From the NCBI GenBank assembly GCA_020002185.1, contig CM034544.1:38468243-38532242 (forward strand): DNA of 64,000 bases, in the 5' to 3' direction. The position numbers and the translations under genes were made by a program. The stretch comes from Paraescarpia echinospica (lineage: Eukaryota; Annelida; Polychaeta; Sabellida; Siboglinidae). The notes under the pieces are model-generated. The model did no database searches and had not been told where the DNA came from. It saw only the letters and a program-made list of their open reading frames with translations. Below are positions 12,197 to 23,641 of the stretch, piece by piece. Numbering within the stretch: position 1 is the first letter of the stretch; each line of letters begins with the position of its first letter.

Positions 12197-13177
12197 GGGG
12201 CCGATTTCATGGACTCTACGCGCAACTAGACGTTATACTGGACGTAGCTAACAGCGATTAGTGTAGCTTATGATCGGTTTCATGAGTACATTTTAACGTC
12301 CCATAGTTTAGATCATTATGGTAATTACAAATATTTCATCACATCGAAATATTTTTTATATAAAATCCTAGCCAAGTGTATAAAATTAATAAAACATAAC
12401 AAAGCAAACTCGAGATTCCATATATCCAAGGATAATTATATTACTCCCACAAACAACTTATATTTTACTAGACCGTGTATTACATAATAATATATTATAT
12501 TTGGTAAAGCGCAGATCCAAAATTATTCCTGACTTTTCACAATATACTAGAATACATAAAATACTGTAGAATTTCAAAATCATCAATGTATTAAAAATAC
12601 AATGAGTTATAGGAACTATTTAAGATAAATACATAAATAAATAAGTGCAAGACTGCATAATAAGGATATAACCAAATATAAATATTAGCTACTAGTAATG
12701 AGAATTATTTTAAAAATAATATAACACAATAATAATGTAGCAATTACATAAATAAATGTATATGGATGAGTAATAATAATATGTCATCTGTAAAATATTG
12801 TTTATAATAAAAGTTTAGTGATACAATTATTTGTTTAAATATTATTAAATATAAAGATTAAAGTACTGAAATAGTCATAATTAAATTGCTATATAATATG
12901 ATGTATATTACATGCCATAACGTAGATACATGCATACTATGCGTAATAGTGAAAACAACCCCATCTTCAATACACATCCTGTATGCACGCAACAAAATTA
13001 CTTTCACTGGACTTACGACCAAAAAACCTAAGCTTACGCCTGCTAATATCAAGCGTAACGTTAACCGAACTAGCTAATTGATCTGAAGGAGATTCATGAA
13101 ACGCAAATAACGTTACCTAATGACGTATTAAAGTTGTCATAGCGGCCGCTTAGATGTCGTAAATAGTCTCATGAAAC
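12197..13177. mobile_element. MITE-like non-autonomous TIR element
   Basis: The left end (GGGGCCGATTTCATGGAC) and the right end read in reverse (GGTGCCGGTTTCATGAGAC) match. A second TTTCATGA word recurs about 75-80 bp inward on both sides, giving TIRs of roughly 90 bp at about 65% identity. The interior is very AT-rich and non-coding. I could not define the target duplication. Confidence 0.45.
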
Positions 13178-13179
13178 CG

Positions 13180-13330
13180 GCACCTGAGGTATTCGAACGT
13201 TTTCCAGTTTACGTGATAATTACGACACGCCGGTGTACTGGTCTGGATGGAGGTTCCGGTCTGAGAGTAAGTTCCGGTTCCGTTTTGCGTATTGCGCATG
13301 CTCGCGCAAGCGCAGTACATCAAAATCGAC
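13180..13330 (-). repeat. Dispersed repeat family R1, partial copy
   Basis: Reverse-complement of this segment matches the plus-strand repeat at 21170-21265. It shares ACGCAAAACGGAACCGG, CTCTCAGACCGGAACC and CCAGACCAGTACACCGG, plus a GTGTCGTAAT-ATCACGTAAA stretch also seen at 54015. It is a fragment of a mobile repeat also represented at 21.0-22.1 and 53.6-54.0 kb. Confidence 0.6.
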
Positions 13331-13333
13331 CAA

Positions 13334-13453
13334 CTGTGAGCAACGTGACCTCAGGTGACCGATCAACTTTGACCCCGTGCCAGAAGTATGCGGCGACTGA
13401 GTTACATCGCTGTGAGCAACGTGACCTTAGGTGACCGATCAACTTTGACCCTT
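13334..13453 (+). repeat. 76-bp duplication with receptor-like half sites
   Basis: A block beginning CTGTGAGCAACGTGACC occurs at 13334 and again at 13410 (76-bp period). Each copy contains TGACCTCAGGTGA (or TTAGGTGA), an everted pair resembling nuclear-receptor half sites, and ACTTTGACCC, which read in reverse resembles a DR1 element. It lies about 190 bp upstream of the first ATG of the gene candidate. A regulatory role is inference. Confidence 0.4.
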
Positions 13454-13642
13454 GCTCGATGCACTCGGTGACTGAGATATACAATTAATCATTTTTCGTT
13501 TGCTGTAGCGACCGTTGCTCCACCGACCTATTTGCCCCCGACGTTGCTGAACAGGATCGTACATCTGCGTGTGACCACTGTCTACAGGCACATTAGTTAG
13601 TATCAGCTAGTTCACATATCTTTTGTTGAGAAAATACCTGTG

Positions 13643-13790
13643 ATGCAGCGGGAGGAAATAGGATATGAGTACCGACGGTACATGACTTGCATAAGGCATT
13701 ACCTAGTCACAAAAAAGCACTTGGTGTGTGAAAAGCGAATGCGCAATGCTGTTTTGAAAGCTACGCAGCATGGCAAATATCAAGTAGACG
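13643..13790 (+). CDS. Candidate exon 1 of an unrecognised spliced gene
   Basis: An ATG at 13643 opens a frame (MQREEIGYEYRRYM...) that runs 49 codons to a consensus donor, GACG|GTGAGT, in phase 1. The next candidate exon at 14605 supplies two bases (AA) that restore the frame. The peptide is basic, contains paired Cys and Tyr residues, and matches no family I know. The chain 13643-13790, 14605-14663 and 19046-19147 keeps frame and ends at a stop (about 102 residues), with an optional in-frame exon near 18462-18521. The evidence is splice signal and phase only. Confidence 0.33.
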
Positions 13791-14604
13791 GTGAGTAGAC
13801 AGTCCAGCCCCAGGGCCAGGCTAATAGTCTGTAGCCTAGCGTATAGTATACTATGCCATAACCCAGTCTATTAATATGGGTCTCTGAAATGATATAGGTG
13901 TGAGAATAGGGGCCTATGTTTTTTAAGTATAATTATGAAACGATGGCTGGACGCAATGCCAATGACGTGGCTATTAATACAGCTGCTCTGCAGGCCCACT
14001 GTTTACTACCTAGAATGGTTATTATTCTTATCTTTCTGTGGGTAGTACCTCTTGATATCCTGAAGCATAAATAAATATTCCTTTGACAAAACAGACACCC
14101 ATGGCAGTCATTACAGGTTGGTGGTTATTTTTTGGCAAATACTAATAAAAATTGCACTCAACCTAAGATGTCAAATGGCTTCAGTCTTATATGACCAAAT
14201 GTACTGCTAGTATGTCACTACTTTGTGTCACATAAAATTTACATTCCATGCCCATGGGAGCCAAACTTTAATACACTGGCCCCCACGATAAGTGCTACTT
14301 GAATTTAGTTAATTGTGAATTCTATTTTGTGAATATTCTTTCAGCTGAAATTATTAACGCTATTAAACAATCGTTTTACCTAAAAAATGTATAGGCCTAG
14401 CCTGGGGGCCTACCACTAAAATGTACACCAACCTAAATACCAATGTATTTGACCATATATAATGCAATTAATTAATAAAATAGATTAATAAATCATGGAC
14501 AATCACTCGCTATCAGTATTGCATTTAGCACAGGTACTTACATTGTTATTGTCACACTGTACTGTATTGTATGTGTGTATGAATAGTTATATTTCCTTTC
14601 TCAG

Positions 14605-14663
14605 AAGTAGACACAGTGACACATAAGCTTATTGAGAGTGTGTGGGAATACTGTTACATGACA
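14605..14663 (+). CDS. Candidate exon 2 of the same gene
   Basis: Preceded by a pyrimidine-rich acceptor (TTTCCTTTCTCAG) and followed by ACA|GTAAGG. In the frame inherited from exon 1 it reads VDTVTHKLIESVWEYCYMT without a stop. It ends in phase 0, as required by the last candidate exon. Confidence 0.33.
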
Positions 14664-15204
14664 GTAAGGAATTTACTAATTAATTGTATCATACTGACTT
14701 GGTACACTTTGTAGTGTTAAATTGTATCAAGTGAATTATGACATTCTCTGCATAGTTTGCTCAGGCCCTTATCACTAGAATTTAGACCCCTACTGCCCTA
14801 GGATATGGCAGTGCAGCATCAGGTAACTTGTGTTGGTAATTTCATCCATCATTTATGTTGTAAGCTTTACTGATCAATTGTAACAAGTGAACTTTATTAA
14901 GTTGTCTGTTTTTAATTGAAACTTGAAACTGGTTTCCTTTTTAACATTGTTTATTTTAAATTAAGAGTACACCTGTAGATGCTAATGTCTCGGTATCTGT
15001 TGGTGGTTCAAATCCGCCAGGTAAATGCACAAACCGTTATGCACAATTACCCCTGGCATGGGCTTATTGACCGATACATTGCATCTGCGAGTATGATTAT
15101 GTTGATATTTAATTAAAATGACTTTCAATGATGCAACAGTTGAAGCATCAGATATAGTCCATTGAAAAAAGATCCAAACAACTGATTTACCCCATACCTT
15201 CATT
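14664..15204. other. Putative intron sequence, no other feature
   Basis: No coding or repeat signal seen. The tail of the CR1 fragment begins at about 15205. Confidence 0.3.
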
Positions 15205-16395
15205 GTCCACCTAACAAGATTGCCACACAAAGAATAAACTCCAGATGGCAGGTGGACAAGGAAGTCTTTTGGCTTATTGAGAGCCATACCTTTTTATCCA
15301 ACCCTTCTGCATCCCGCCCTTCTGAGGTCTGTCGATTGTGTGTTTACACAAAATAATACACATATTAACGCAGCAAACACCCACACAATCAGCAGATAAT
15401 CTGTTCTATTCATTTACAGTCCTTTGTGAAAAATAGAACATTCTTATACCTAAACTACACTCCTCCTTTACTAATATAACTTCATGTCTCTAGTACTTCT
15501 ATCCTTCCTAACTGAGAAAAAAGTATTTCTATCAATATTTTCATAACCATTCAATATTTTAAACACTTCTATCTCATCTCCTCTCAATCTCCTGGACTCT
15601 AGTGTTGTTAAACCATCTTCTTTTAGGTGTATTTCATAACTAAGATCCCTCAGTTTTGGTATCATTTTAATAGATCTCCTCTGTACTCTTTGTAGCATAT
15701 ATATGTCCTTCTTGCGATATGGCCTCCACGCTTGTATACAATATTATAATTGAGGCCTAACTACTGTTTTGTACAATTTATCTTTTTTTTCCTTATACAC
15801 TATATTTCACCTAATTAATCCAAGGATTTTATTTCCCTTTGTAGCTGCAATTCCGCACTACTTAGAAAGCTTCGTCTCAGCACTAGTGGTTAACCCAAAG
15901 TCCTTTTCTTTTACAGTTGTACTTAATACAATACCCCCATTGTATATTGTACATCTTCGTTCCCATGTCCTGTGTGGAGGCATATACATTTCAAAAAATT
16001 GAACCACATTTGCCCCTTTTCAGACCATTTGATCAACCTGTCAAGATCATCTTGTAAATGCAGTCTATCTACATAACGTTTAATCCTTCTGAACACTTTT
16101 GTATCATCCGAAAATGTCAACACCTTTCTTGTTATATCATCGTCCAAATCGTTGATATATATTAAGAATAATATAGGTCCCAGTGCTGATTCCAGTGGTA
16201 CCCCACTCAAAACTGATTTCCAGTTTCAATCCTCCCCATCAACTACTATCCGTTGTCTTCTGTCAATCAGCCATTTTTTTATCCAGTTAATTATACCATT
16301 TCCTATGCCATGGACCTATAGTTTAAGTAGTAATCGTTGATGTGGCACTTTGTCAAAAGATTTCTGAAAATCTAATATGTACTGGTGATGTCTCC
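15205..16395 (-). mobile_element. CR1-like LINE fragment, copy A
   Basis: The minus strand carries the 3' third of the same family as 27483-30893. It includes DFQ-less RT pieces with GPILFLIYINDLDDDI and SDDTKVF (15923-16210) and the C-terminal block RVQRRSIKMIPKLRDLSYE (15471-15698). It ends at the shared 3' UTR, whose last bases are GGCAATCTTGTTA. Compared with the longer copy, the FADD box reads FSDD, and there are stops. The 5' end is truncated near 16395. Confidence 0.85.
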
Positions 16396-17397
16396 CATAT
16401 ACAAATATATGGAGTATCTTGAAAGGACCCTATTGTGGGGGTCGTATATTAATTCCTAAAAGTTTGGTGCTCCAGGGTCAAGCTGTAAGATGAAAACTAC
16501 CCATATGCATAATATGCAAGCTTGATTCTAAGTCAATGTTATGCCTCAGGTGGTTTTCACAGGCCTGTTGTCATTAAATGTAAATTCTAAGTGCACACTA
16601 GTAGCAGCCAGTGACCCAACTGACATGAAAGCAGTTAGTTAGGTTCAGGCAATTGTTTGCACAATCTGAAATCTCCAGCCAGGGACAGTCAGTGACTGAG
16701 CTGGGTAGACTGTGAATGTCCAGTGGGTAGCCAGGCACTTCAGGGCTGGGTTAAAAATGAGAAAGTGAACACAATCCAGCTATACAGTATTTAACTTAAA
16801 TTCTCATATTGTACTTTCAAGTTTTAGATAAGTTTGTACAATGTCATTGTGCTTTATTAGCTTGCTTGGCCTGTTACAGACAGTTACCAGTTAGCCTCTT
16901 TAGCGGATAATGTGTTCTTTTTGTCTTGTATTAAAATTAATCATCAGGTGAGTTAAAGTTGATTTCTAATTTAACAGAAGTTAGTTTAAATTGAATGTTA
17001 ATTAAATGAAAGTTATTTGTTAATTTTATTTTATTAAAAAAATTGGGAGGTTAATTTAATTTAATTGACCTGATAAACGTATGATATTAATTAATTTAAC
17101 TGGAAAATATCTGAGTTGATGTATTTTAAATAATTTTCAAAGTTAGTTTCCCATGCCTGCTCTCATTATTCTTTGATGTTTCCTACACTAAATAAGTTTG
17201 GGTATGCAAGCATACCAAATTGTTTTATGTGAAGGAATCTTCATAGTATATTGAGTTATTTTGTTGTAATAAAAGTGATTGATCATAGAACAATATTTTA
17301 TACTCGGTATTTAATTATTGTGTTGTGTTATATTTTATAAATACCATAATGTGACGTCTTGGCATCCATATTGTTTAACAAATAAGATAATTATACG
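16396..17397. other. Spacer, no recognised feature
   Basis: AT-rich, particularly 16940-17110. No coding pattern seen. Confidence 0.3.
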
Positions 17398-17728
17398 TTA
17401 AAAAATGTTAATTCTTATATAGCGCAGTATCCAGTCCTTAGGACTGCTCGATGCATTTTACACTTTAATTCCTGGCAGACCTGTTCAATCGAACACCATT
17501 CTCTTGGAAGTATTCAGCCATGCTGTGATTAATGCGTGAAGACTATTCGTACACAAATATCCACCACTGTCTATAGCCAGGTACTCAGTCATACAGCTGA
17601 GTCAACTGAAACAATGCAGAGTAAATTAACTTTCCCAAAATTTAACACCGCCGCATAGGATTCGAACCTGCTTCCTCTCAGTCGAGAGTCCGGAGATCTT
17701 ACTGTTGTGCTACTGCGCTCCACATACA
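17398..17728 (-). mobile_element. tRNA-derived SINE
   Basis: Reading the minus strand from 17728, a tRNA-like head carries an A-box-like TAGCACAACAGTAAGATC (about 17695-17713) and a B box GGTTCGAATCC (17658-17668). A body follows, and the tail ends in GCGCTATATAAGAATTAAC. Tails with CGCTATATAA are shared with L2-type LINEs, which probably mobilise it. This is the best Pol III promoter signature in the window. Confidence 0.65.
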
Positions 17729-18124
17729 TTATATTATTATTTTTTATGAACAATGAATAGCATAGCTAGAATAAATGTAATTTACATTTGTATATGTATA
17801 TTTTGCACATAACTGATGCATGGTTACCATCTTGTGACTATTTTACTAAATTGTGATTTTATCATCTTATGATACATTCACCATAATCAGCATGCATGTT
17901 TCAATTGCAACTGTGTGATCTACACTGCAGAGAACAGTTCCACCAAGTGTTGTTTAAATGGTTTCATTAGTTCATGCGTTGTAAACCTTTGGAATGTGAT
18001 TTTTTATTATTGGAAATAAGTAAAAAAATAGTTAATATGTATGATATAATAGGAATTGTGAGGCAATGTTAACATTTGGACACTGTATAGCAGTATAATA
18101 ATATGTATTATGCAGTGATAAAAG
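17729..18124. other. Spacer, no recognised feature
   Basis: No gene or repeat signal seen. Confidence 0.3.
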
Positions 18125-18230
18125 TCTTCTTTCCACACAAACTCCACACACTCTTCTTTCCACACAGACTCAACACAGGCTTCTTTCCACACAGACTCCA
18201 CACACTCTTCTTTCCACACAGACTCCACAG
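18125..18230 (-). repeat. 27-bp minisatellite, four copies
   Basis: About four copies of a 27-bp unit (CTTCTTTCCACACAGACTCC...). As 27 is a multiple of 3, the minus strand stays open and reads repeated VESVWKEEC. No gene context supports it as protein. Confidence 0.75.
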
Positions 18231-18461
18231 TCATGTCTGCTGTTGGTTAGTGATATGTTTTATGCAGGAATATGTAGATTATTTTAACACGTGCCCCTGT
18301 AGTCAGACTATAGTTTCAATACAATTTGCAAATAATTGTGATATCTGGATAGTATGGATATTGTTTCTGCATTTGTAGGTCCGTTATTTTTAAGAGATGC
18401 CTGAATTAAGGTGCGAAATGACTGATAAATGTGAACGGATTTCTGTCCTTCTTCCAGGAAG

Positions 18462-18521
18462 TACACGCAAGCGAGAAATGCAAAGCTGGGCTTGCCATTG
18501 GAGACATGGACAGCCATAAAC
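18462..18521 (+). CDS. Optional candidate exon, in frame
   Basis: Acceptor tract TCTGTCCTTCTTCCAGGAAG, 60 bases in phase 0 reading YTQARNAKLGLPLETWTAIN, then donor AAC|GTAAGA. If spliced from 18458 instead, the frame would not fit. It may be skipped or not be an exon at all. Confidence 0.22.
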
Positions 18522-19045
18522 GTAAGATGTGGTCAGCAGGAAGACAGCCACAGTTGTGGTGTGTTCACAATGATGGTGAGCATCATTTGAGAAACAATTA
18601 GGTCTTACCATTAATTGTAATTTAGGATATATTAAGACAATAAATTCCTGCCAATTTGAAGAAAAAAAACAGCAAATGTGCCAATCCTCCACATGGTGCT
18701 ATATACACAGAGACACAATAGTCTGTTTCCTGGCATATTCCTACATGACATTTGCTATGTTATATATTTGAAAAGTTTTTTGCAATGCTGGTTACATAAA
18801 ACTTCCCTCACTGATGTAGGAATAAAAACTTCACACGATACACGCTAACTGCCAGCTCGATTACTGTAACATTGAGAATGTTATCCCACTACCAAGTAGG
18901 TTTTTGTAAAGTAGTATACTTCACAGAAATAGCAATGGAAAATTTTGACCTGTATCTATGTATGTTATTAAGGGATGATATGTTTTCAGATGAGTGTATT
19001 ATTTATGTAAGGAAATGTTAACATTAATGTGTATCTGTATTCCAG

Positions 19046-19147
19046 TATGCAAAGGCCATCATCATTGGAGTACCACCTTACAAGATACGCCAGTGCCATG
19101 TCAGAAAGGCAGTATTAGCAGAGTTCCTGCAATACAAGAAACAGTAA
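19046..19147 (+). CDS. Candidate last exon of the same gene
   Basis: After TGTATCTGTATTCCAG, a phase-0 frame reads YAKAIIIGVPPYKIRQCHVR and on to a TAA at 19145-19147 (33 codons). The residue composition looks like a folded protein end. No AATAAA was found close by, and a LINE-type 3' tail follows at 19385. Confidence 0.33.
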   Translation, partial: YAKAIIIGVPPYKIRQCHVRKAVLAEFLQYKKQ

Positions 19148-19384
19148 TGGCACATGCAGCACTGAATATATACTTTAGTTTGTCATCTTACTATTTTAAT
19201 CTCACCTCATCCTATTATTTGATGGCTCTTAGTGTAATTTATTATTTAAATGAGTTTATTCATTATCTATGTTTTAGGTATAATGCCCTTATATTTAAAT
19301 TGTTTTTTAATTCAATGTACGATTCTTAGTTGTATTGTTTTTATGATATTTAACTTAATATTTTAATGATCTAACTATACAGGT

Positions 19385-19469
19385 TTGGTATTATGATTGT
19401 ATTGTAAAGCACCATAGAGCACTGTGTGATTATGGCGCTATATAAATATCTTACTTTATTATTATTACA
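19385..19469 (+). mobile_element. L2/SINE-type 3' tail
   Basis: Reads GTAAAGCACCATAGAGCAC, then GTGTGATTATGGCGCTATAT, then AAATAT and a TTATTATTA tail. This is the characteristic end of L2-type LINEs and their SINEs. The rest of the element upstream is not recognisable. Confidence 0.55.
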
Positions 19470-20114
19470 GTCATGCAGTCATGCTATATATGAATTAATG
19501 ATTACTTGTGACAATGGTTTTATTTCTGAATAATTTAATTTTATATTACTTGGCTGATTAAATATTATGATATACTTTATTTGTAGCAATGTTGTATTGC
19601 AGGCGAGTGCAGCGTTATATAACGGGCTACGTGGTTTGGTTCTTTGTAAATGTATGCCAATCATTTTAGTGTATTCCTGTTGTTTTATGTTACTTTGTTT
19701 AACGTAATAACAATCACAGCTTTAGTTTCATAAGGATCTCCTCAGTTTAATTTACATTACATTAGATTGCCCATAATGTGACATAAATATGTATGACCAG
19801 AAAGGCTAATGTTATCTACGAGTTAATAATTATTTGTAACAATAGGTTTATTTTTTCATAATTGCATTTGATCACTTGTCTGATGAAACATCACAGTATT
19901 ATACAAAGGGCTAGTTTTGATCTGTGTAAATTAATAATTTTTTACATTTTATATTTCATTTAATAATACTATTTGAACTGTTATGTCACACATAATTATA
20001 CACGTTGATATGATAATAAATGTTTATTTATGTAAGTCGTGAATGCATGACCCGTTTCCATAAATGTATTATTAAAGAATTGTTGAGTTATTCGGAGTTG
20101 CGTTGGGAAAAACT
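19470..20114. other. Spacer, no recognised feature
   Basis: AT-rich; no supported gene. Confidence 0.3.
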
Positions 20115-20790
20115 ATTTGGAAATGGTGACCCCAAGATCCCCACCCTCCGTACGAATTTTGAAGTGCCTCAATGGGACTTCTAGACTGCACACAAAATGT
20201 CAGCCCCATATTTCCGAAACTGATGGAGATAAGTGCTATTTTAAAATTGTGACCCCCAGACCGCCACCCCGAACAAATTTAGAAAAAAATATAAAACTAC
20301 GAACCATCCCAAGATCGCATAAAATGTTTGCCCCATACAGACATGGCTGGCCCAGATAAGTGCCACTTTAAAATTGTGACCCCCACATTTTGAATTTTTT
20401 TTTATCTAGATCCCAATGGGCTTGCTAGATCAAACACAAAAGTTCAACTCCACACATGACAAAATGACAGAGATAAGTGCAATTTTAAAATTGTGACCTC
20501 CCCCGAGACCCCCACCACCTGGATGAATTTCGAAAAAAAACTATAAGTAAAAAATACCCCAATGGACACCCTAAATCACACACAAAATGTCAGCTTCATA
20601 CATGTCAAATTAACAGAGATATGTGTCATTTATAAATTGTTACCCCCCAAGATCCCCACCCCAACGAATAAAAAAATATATAAATCTACGAACCACCCCC
20701 AATGGGCCTGCTAGATTATAAAAAATGTCAGCTTCATACATGCCAAACTGACGGAGATAAGTATGTGTCATGTCATTTAAAATGCGGAGA
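20115..20790 (+). repeat. Diverged tandem repeat of about 130-145 bp
   Basis: About five degenerate units follow one another. Each carries TTTTAAAATTGTGACCCCC, a CCCCACC run, GAAAAAAAATATAAA, CCCAATGGGC(C/T)TGCTAGA, ACAAAATGTCAGC and GAGATAAGTG in that order. The units have indels and substitutions, so the array is old. Confidence 0.7.
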
Positions 20791-21049
20791 TTTGTGTTTA
20801 CAACAAAACCCGCTGTGCGTATAAACAGCGCTGAAAACTGCAGCTCTGTGTGATGAAGTCATAAGATACACAACGTCAACGCTCTGAGACAATGACATCA
20901 AAATAAACACATTTTGTTTTGCAAATAACTACAAGTTATGCTAATTATGAGGTTTTGTTATGTATACTAACAATTACAAAAGTAACCGTATCATTAACGT
21001 AAACTATCACACATTCTTTCGGCAAACACCGTGTTAAGCTGGCTAAAAA
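20791..21049. other. Short spacer
   Basis: No feature seen. Confidence 0.3.
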
Positions 21050-22085
21050 TAGGCGCTAAACTTTGACAGGTATTGTGTGTACGCAAAACGGAACCGGAAG
21101 TTACTCTCAGACCGGAACCTCCTTCCAGACCATACAGCTGCGGGCCGAAAGTTGGCGCTAACCTTTGTCATATACAATCGCATGCGCAATACGCAAAACG
21201 GAACCGGAACTTACTCTCAGACCGGAACCTCCTTCCAGACCAGTACACCGGCTTCCAGTATAACGATGTCAGTGTTGGCGGTGTAGCGCATTCTGAAGTT
21301 AGGATTATATCACGTGATCACTTCCTTACCAACGGTGCCGCCACGTTGTTCTATGGAACAAATACGTATTCTTTAACATTTTGGGAAAAGTATTTAGTTT
21401 TTTTATGTTACTATTCTAAGACGGGAAGCTTCCAGCGTCCGGTATATTGTGTAAACATGTATAAAAATCAATATGATTTATATATGAATGATCAGCGAAA
21501 TTAATGAACAGCACATCGATAATGTTTACGATCAAATTACCGCGTAATTGTACAAGACACGCTAAAATCGATTGCAAGAATATATATCATGATCTCGGAG
21601 TTGTGTAAAATCCGGCACCACCTAATTTTTGCCGTTATGATTGCATATTTACCTGGAGTTCATGCCCAAATCATCACTTTGTATATTCCATCATTTCATG
21701 TAGTTTCGGGCACATAACGTTGCAAACTGTTGGTGCTAATGACAATTCTGTTTTGAAGTAGAAATAGCGCTCGCCTCCGATGCTCCGGTCAGCCTTAATG
21801 GCAGACCACATTTCTTAAGATGAAAGGAGTGAATGCCATCATAAATTCAGTCTGGCCGTCATTTAGATTTCTTTAGAGTTTATGCTGAGCCATCCAACAT
21901 TTGACCTTGCACACGTGTATGTATGTGTGCACGTGTACATATGTGGACGTGTGCATGTGTGCTTGTGTGCATGTGTGCATGTGTGCATGTGTGCATGTGT
22001 GCATGTGTGCATGTGTGCATGTGTGCATGTGTGCATGTGTGCATGTGTGCATGTGTGCATGTGTGCATGTGTATATATGTATGTG
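21050..22085 (+). mobile_element. R1 repeat with microsatellite core, fullest copy
   Basis: It begins with two tandem 109-bp units containing ACGCAAAACGGAACCGGAA and CAGACCGGAACCTCCTTCC (52 bp nearly identical at 21082 and 21191). CCGGCTTCCAGTATAA and GGTGTAGCGCATTCTG come next. A second conserved block (ATAACGTTGCAAA, TTCTGTTTTGAAGT, AAATAGCGCT, TTTCTTAAGATGAAAGG) is followed by a (GTGCATGT)n array. The same blocks in the same order, in inverted orientation, occur at 53637-53925. Non-autonomous elements with a microsatellite core are known from bivalves (pearl and related types); membership is inference. Confidence 0.55.
21945..22072 (+). repeat. (GTGCATGT)n microsatellite
   Basis: About 14-15 near-perfect 8-bp units form the core of the R1 element. 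ORFs of the HTCTHAHM type on the minus strand are translations of the repeat. Confidence 0.95.
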
Positions 22086-23446
22086 GCTGGAATATTTATG
22101 TTCATGTGGTCATAAGAAGGAGAAATAAAGGGTGATGATGATGAAAAGTGAGTTATATTTATATAATGAATTAGGTTTTATTAAAGTCCAATAATTTATT
22201 CATTTAATTGGCTTGTTACTGACTAACATTAATTGTGCATTGACGAGATTACAGAAAGCTGGTTTCGCATTTCAAAGTTTTAATTCAAAAAGTGCGCGCG
22301 CGCGCATTGTTGTAATAGAAACCAGATGTTGAGAATGACGGTATTTCGTAAGTTAGCGTGCTATTATCCATCGTCGGTGGTCAATTTGTTATACCAAACG
22401 TTTTTTTAATATCTTTGTTGTGCAACCAACTGCCATGATTAAAACAGATGTTGAGTGCGCTGTTGATTCATCAACTGATTCTAACAGGCACAACACTTTT
22501 TCACCGGGTTCGTGACCACTCTCGTCATGGTCCTGAGTAAAAGGAGAATAATTTCAAATCAGGGAGAAATGTTTGCCTTTTTACGACACCAGCGTGACGC
22601 TAGTTCAAATAGGGAACTGGGATTGGAGGATGGGACAGCTTATGCCAAATAGCATAACCACACCCGGTGTTCTATATGCCAGCCAGCAACACAAAATGTT
22701 ATTGAATACTGTGATATAGTTTAACAATACCTGCAGTTACATTAGTACACCCACTTGTTTTAAATTGAAAAAAAAACATTTGGCAAAATACACTGGTTGG
22801 CACAGAGTTTTCCATAAGTGGTTACTTATTAGTTTAGTACAAGATTGGTCATGCAATTAGTCCATCCTTTTCGCATAACAAAAACTACCCAAGCGAAATG
22901 CTATACGAGGCGTAACGTTCATACAAATACCTATAACTACAGAGCTCAGCCTGATAATTGTATTTTTTTTCGTCACTAGTACATTTCCAAAACCCGCATG
23001 TAATATATAAGCAATGGTCCCATAAAACGAATTCCATAATATTGCAAAGTCCTTTTTTATATTTAGCTGTCAATACCAGTATTGTTTTACATCAAATAAT
23101 ATGTACAGATCAAAGCATTTTGTTTGGTGTGATATATGACGTGCAAAAAATGCAAACAAAAATAGTATCACTATAAAGAAAAGAAAGACATGAAATTTTG
23201 CGAAGACACCTGAAGAATTCACATTTCACAAGAGTATTTATGTGTCCTCTGTATAAAGATCCATCAAAACATGTAACTATTAATATTGAAGAGACACAAC
23301 ATGTTGCAAGTTGGATACCTTGTCTATTTCGCGTGATATCACAACAATCGGACGCAAAACATAAAAAAAACCTAACCTGGCACACAAAAATCATATCTAG
23401 GTGACCCATAATTTTATTTTATTTTTCAAAATGCATATTCCATTAT

Positions 23447-23449
<3 letters not shown>
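22086..23449. other. Spacer, no recognised feature
   Basis: A CGCGCGCGC run lies at about 22293-22304. Otherwise no gene or repeat is supported. Confidence 0.3.
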
Positions 23450-23486
<37 letters not shown>

Positions 23487-23497
23487 AATATATATAT

Positions 23498-23550
<53 letters not shown>
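23450..23550. repeat. (AT)n then (GA)n microsatellite
   Basis: A TA run at 23452-23497 is followed by a pure GA run at about 23500-23548. It lies just upstream of the RTE-like LINE. Confidence 0.95.
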
Positions 23551-23552
<2 letters not shown>

Positions 23553-23641
23553 GATGCATATATATTTATATAATGTTAGGCGATTTATGATATTTTTATG
23601 ATACACTACAATGAACAGTCGACGAGGTAAATAGGAGAGAC

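Noticed and set aside
18007..18234. VESVWKEEC repeat protein
   Set aside because: A 27-bp minisatellite stays open only because its length is a multiple of 3; no conserved start, splice or homologous protein known to me.
21863..22135. HTCTHAHM and VHVCMCAC ORFs
   Set aside because: Translations of the GTGCATGT array.
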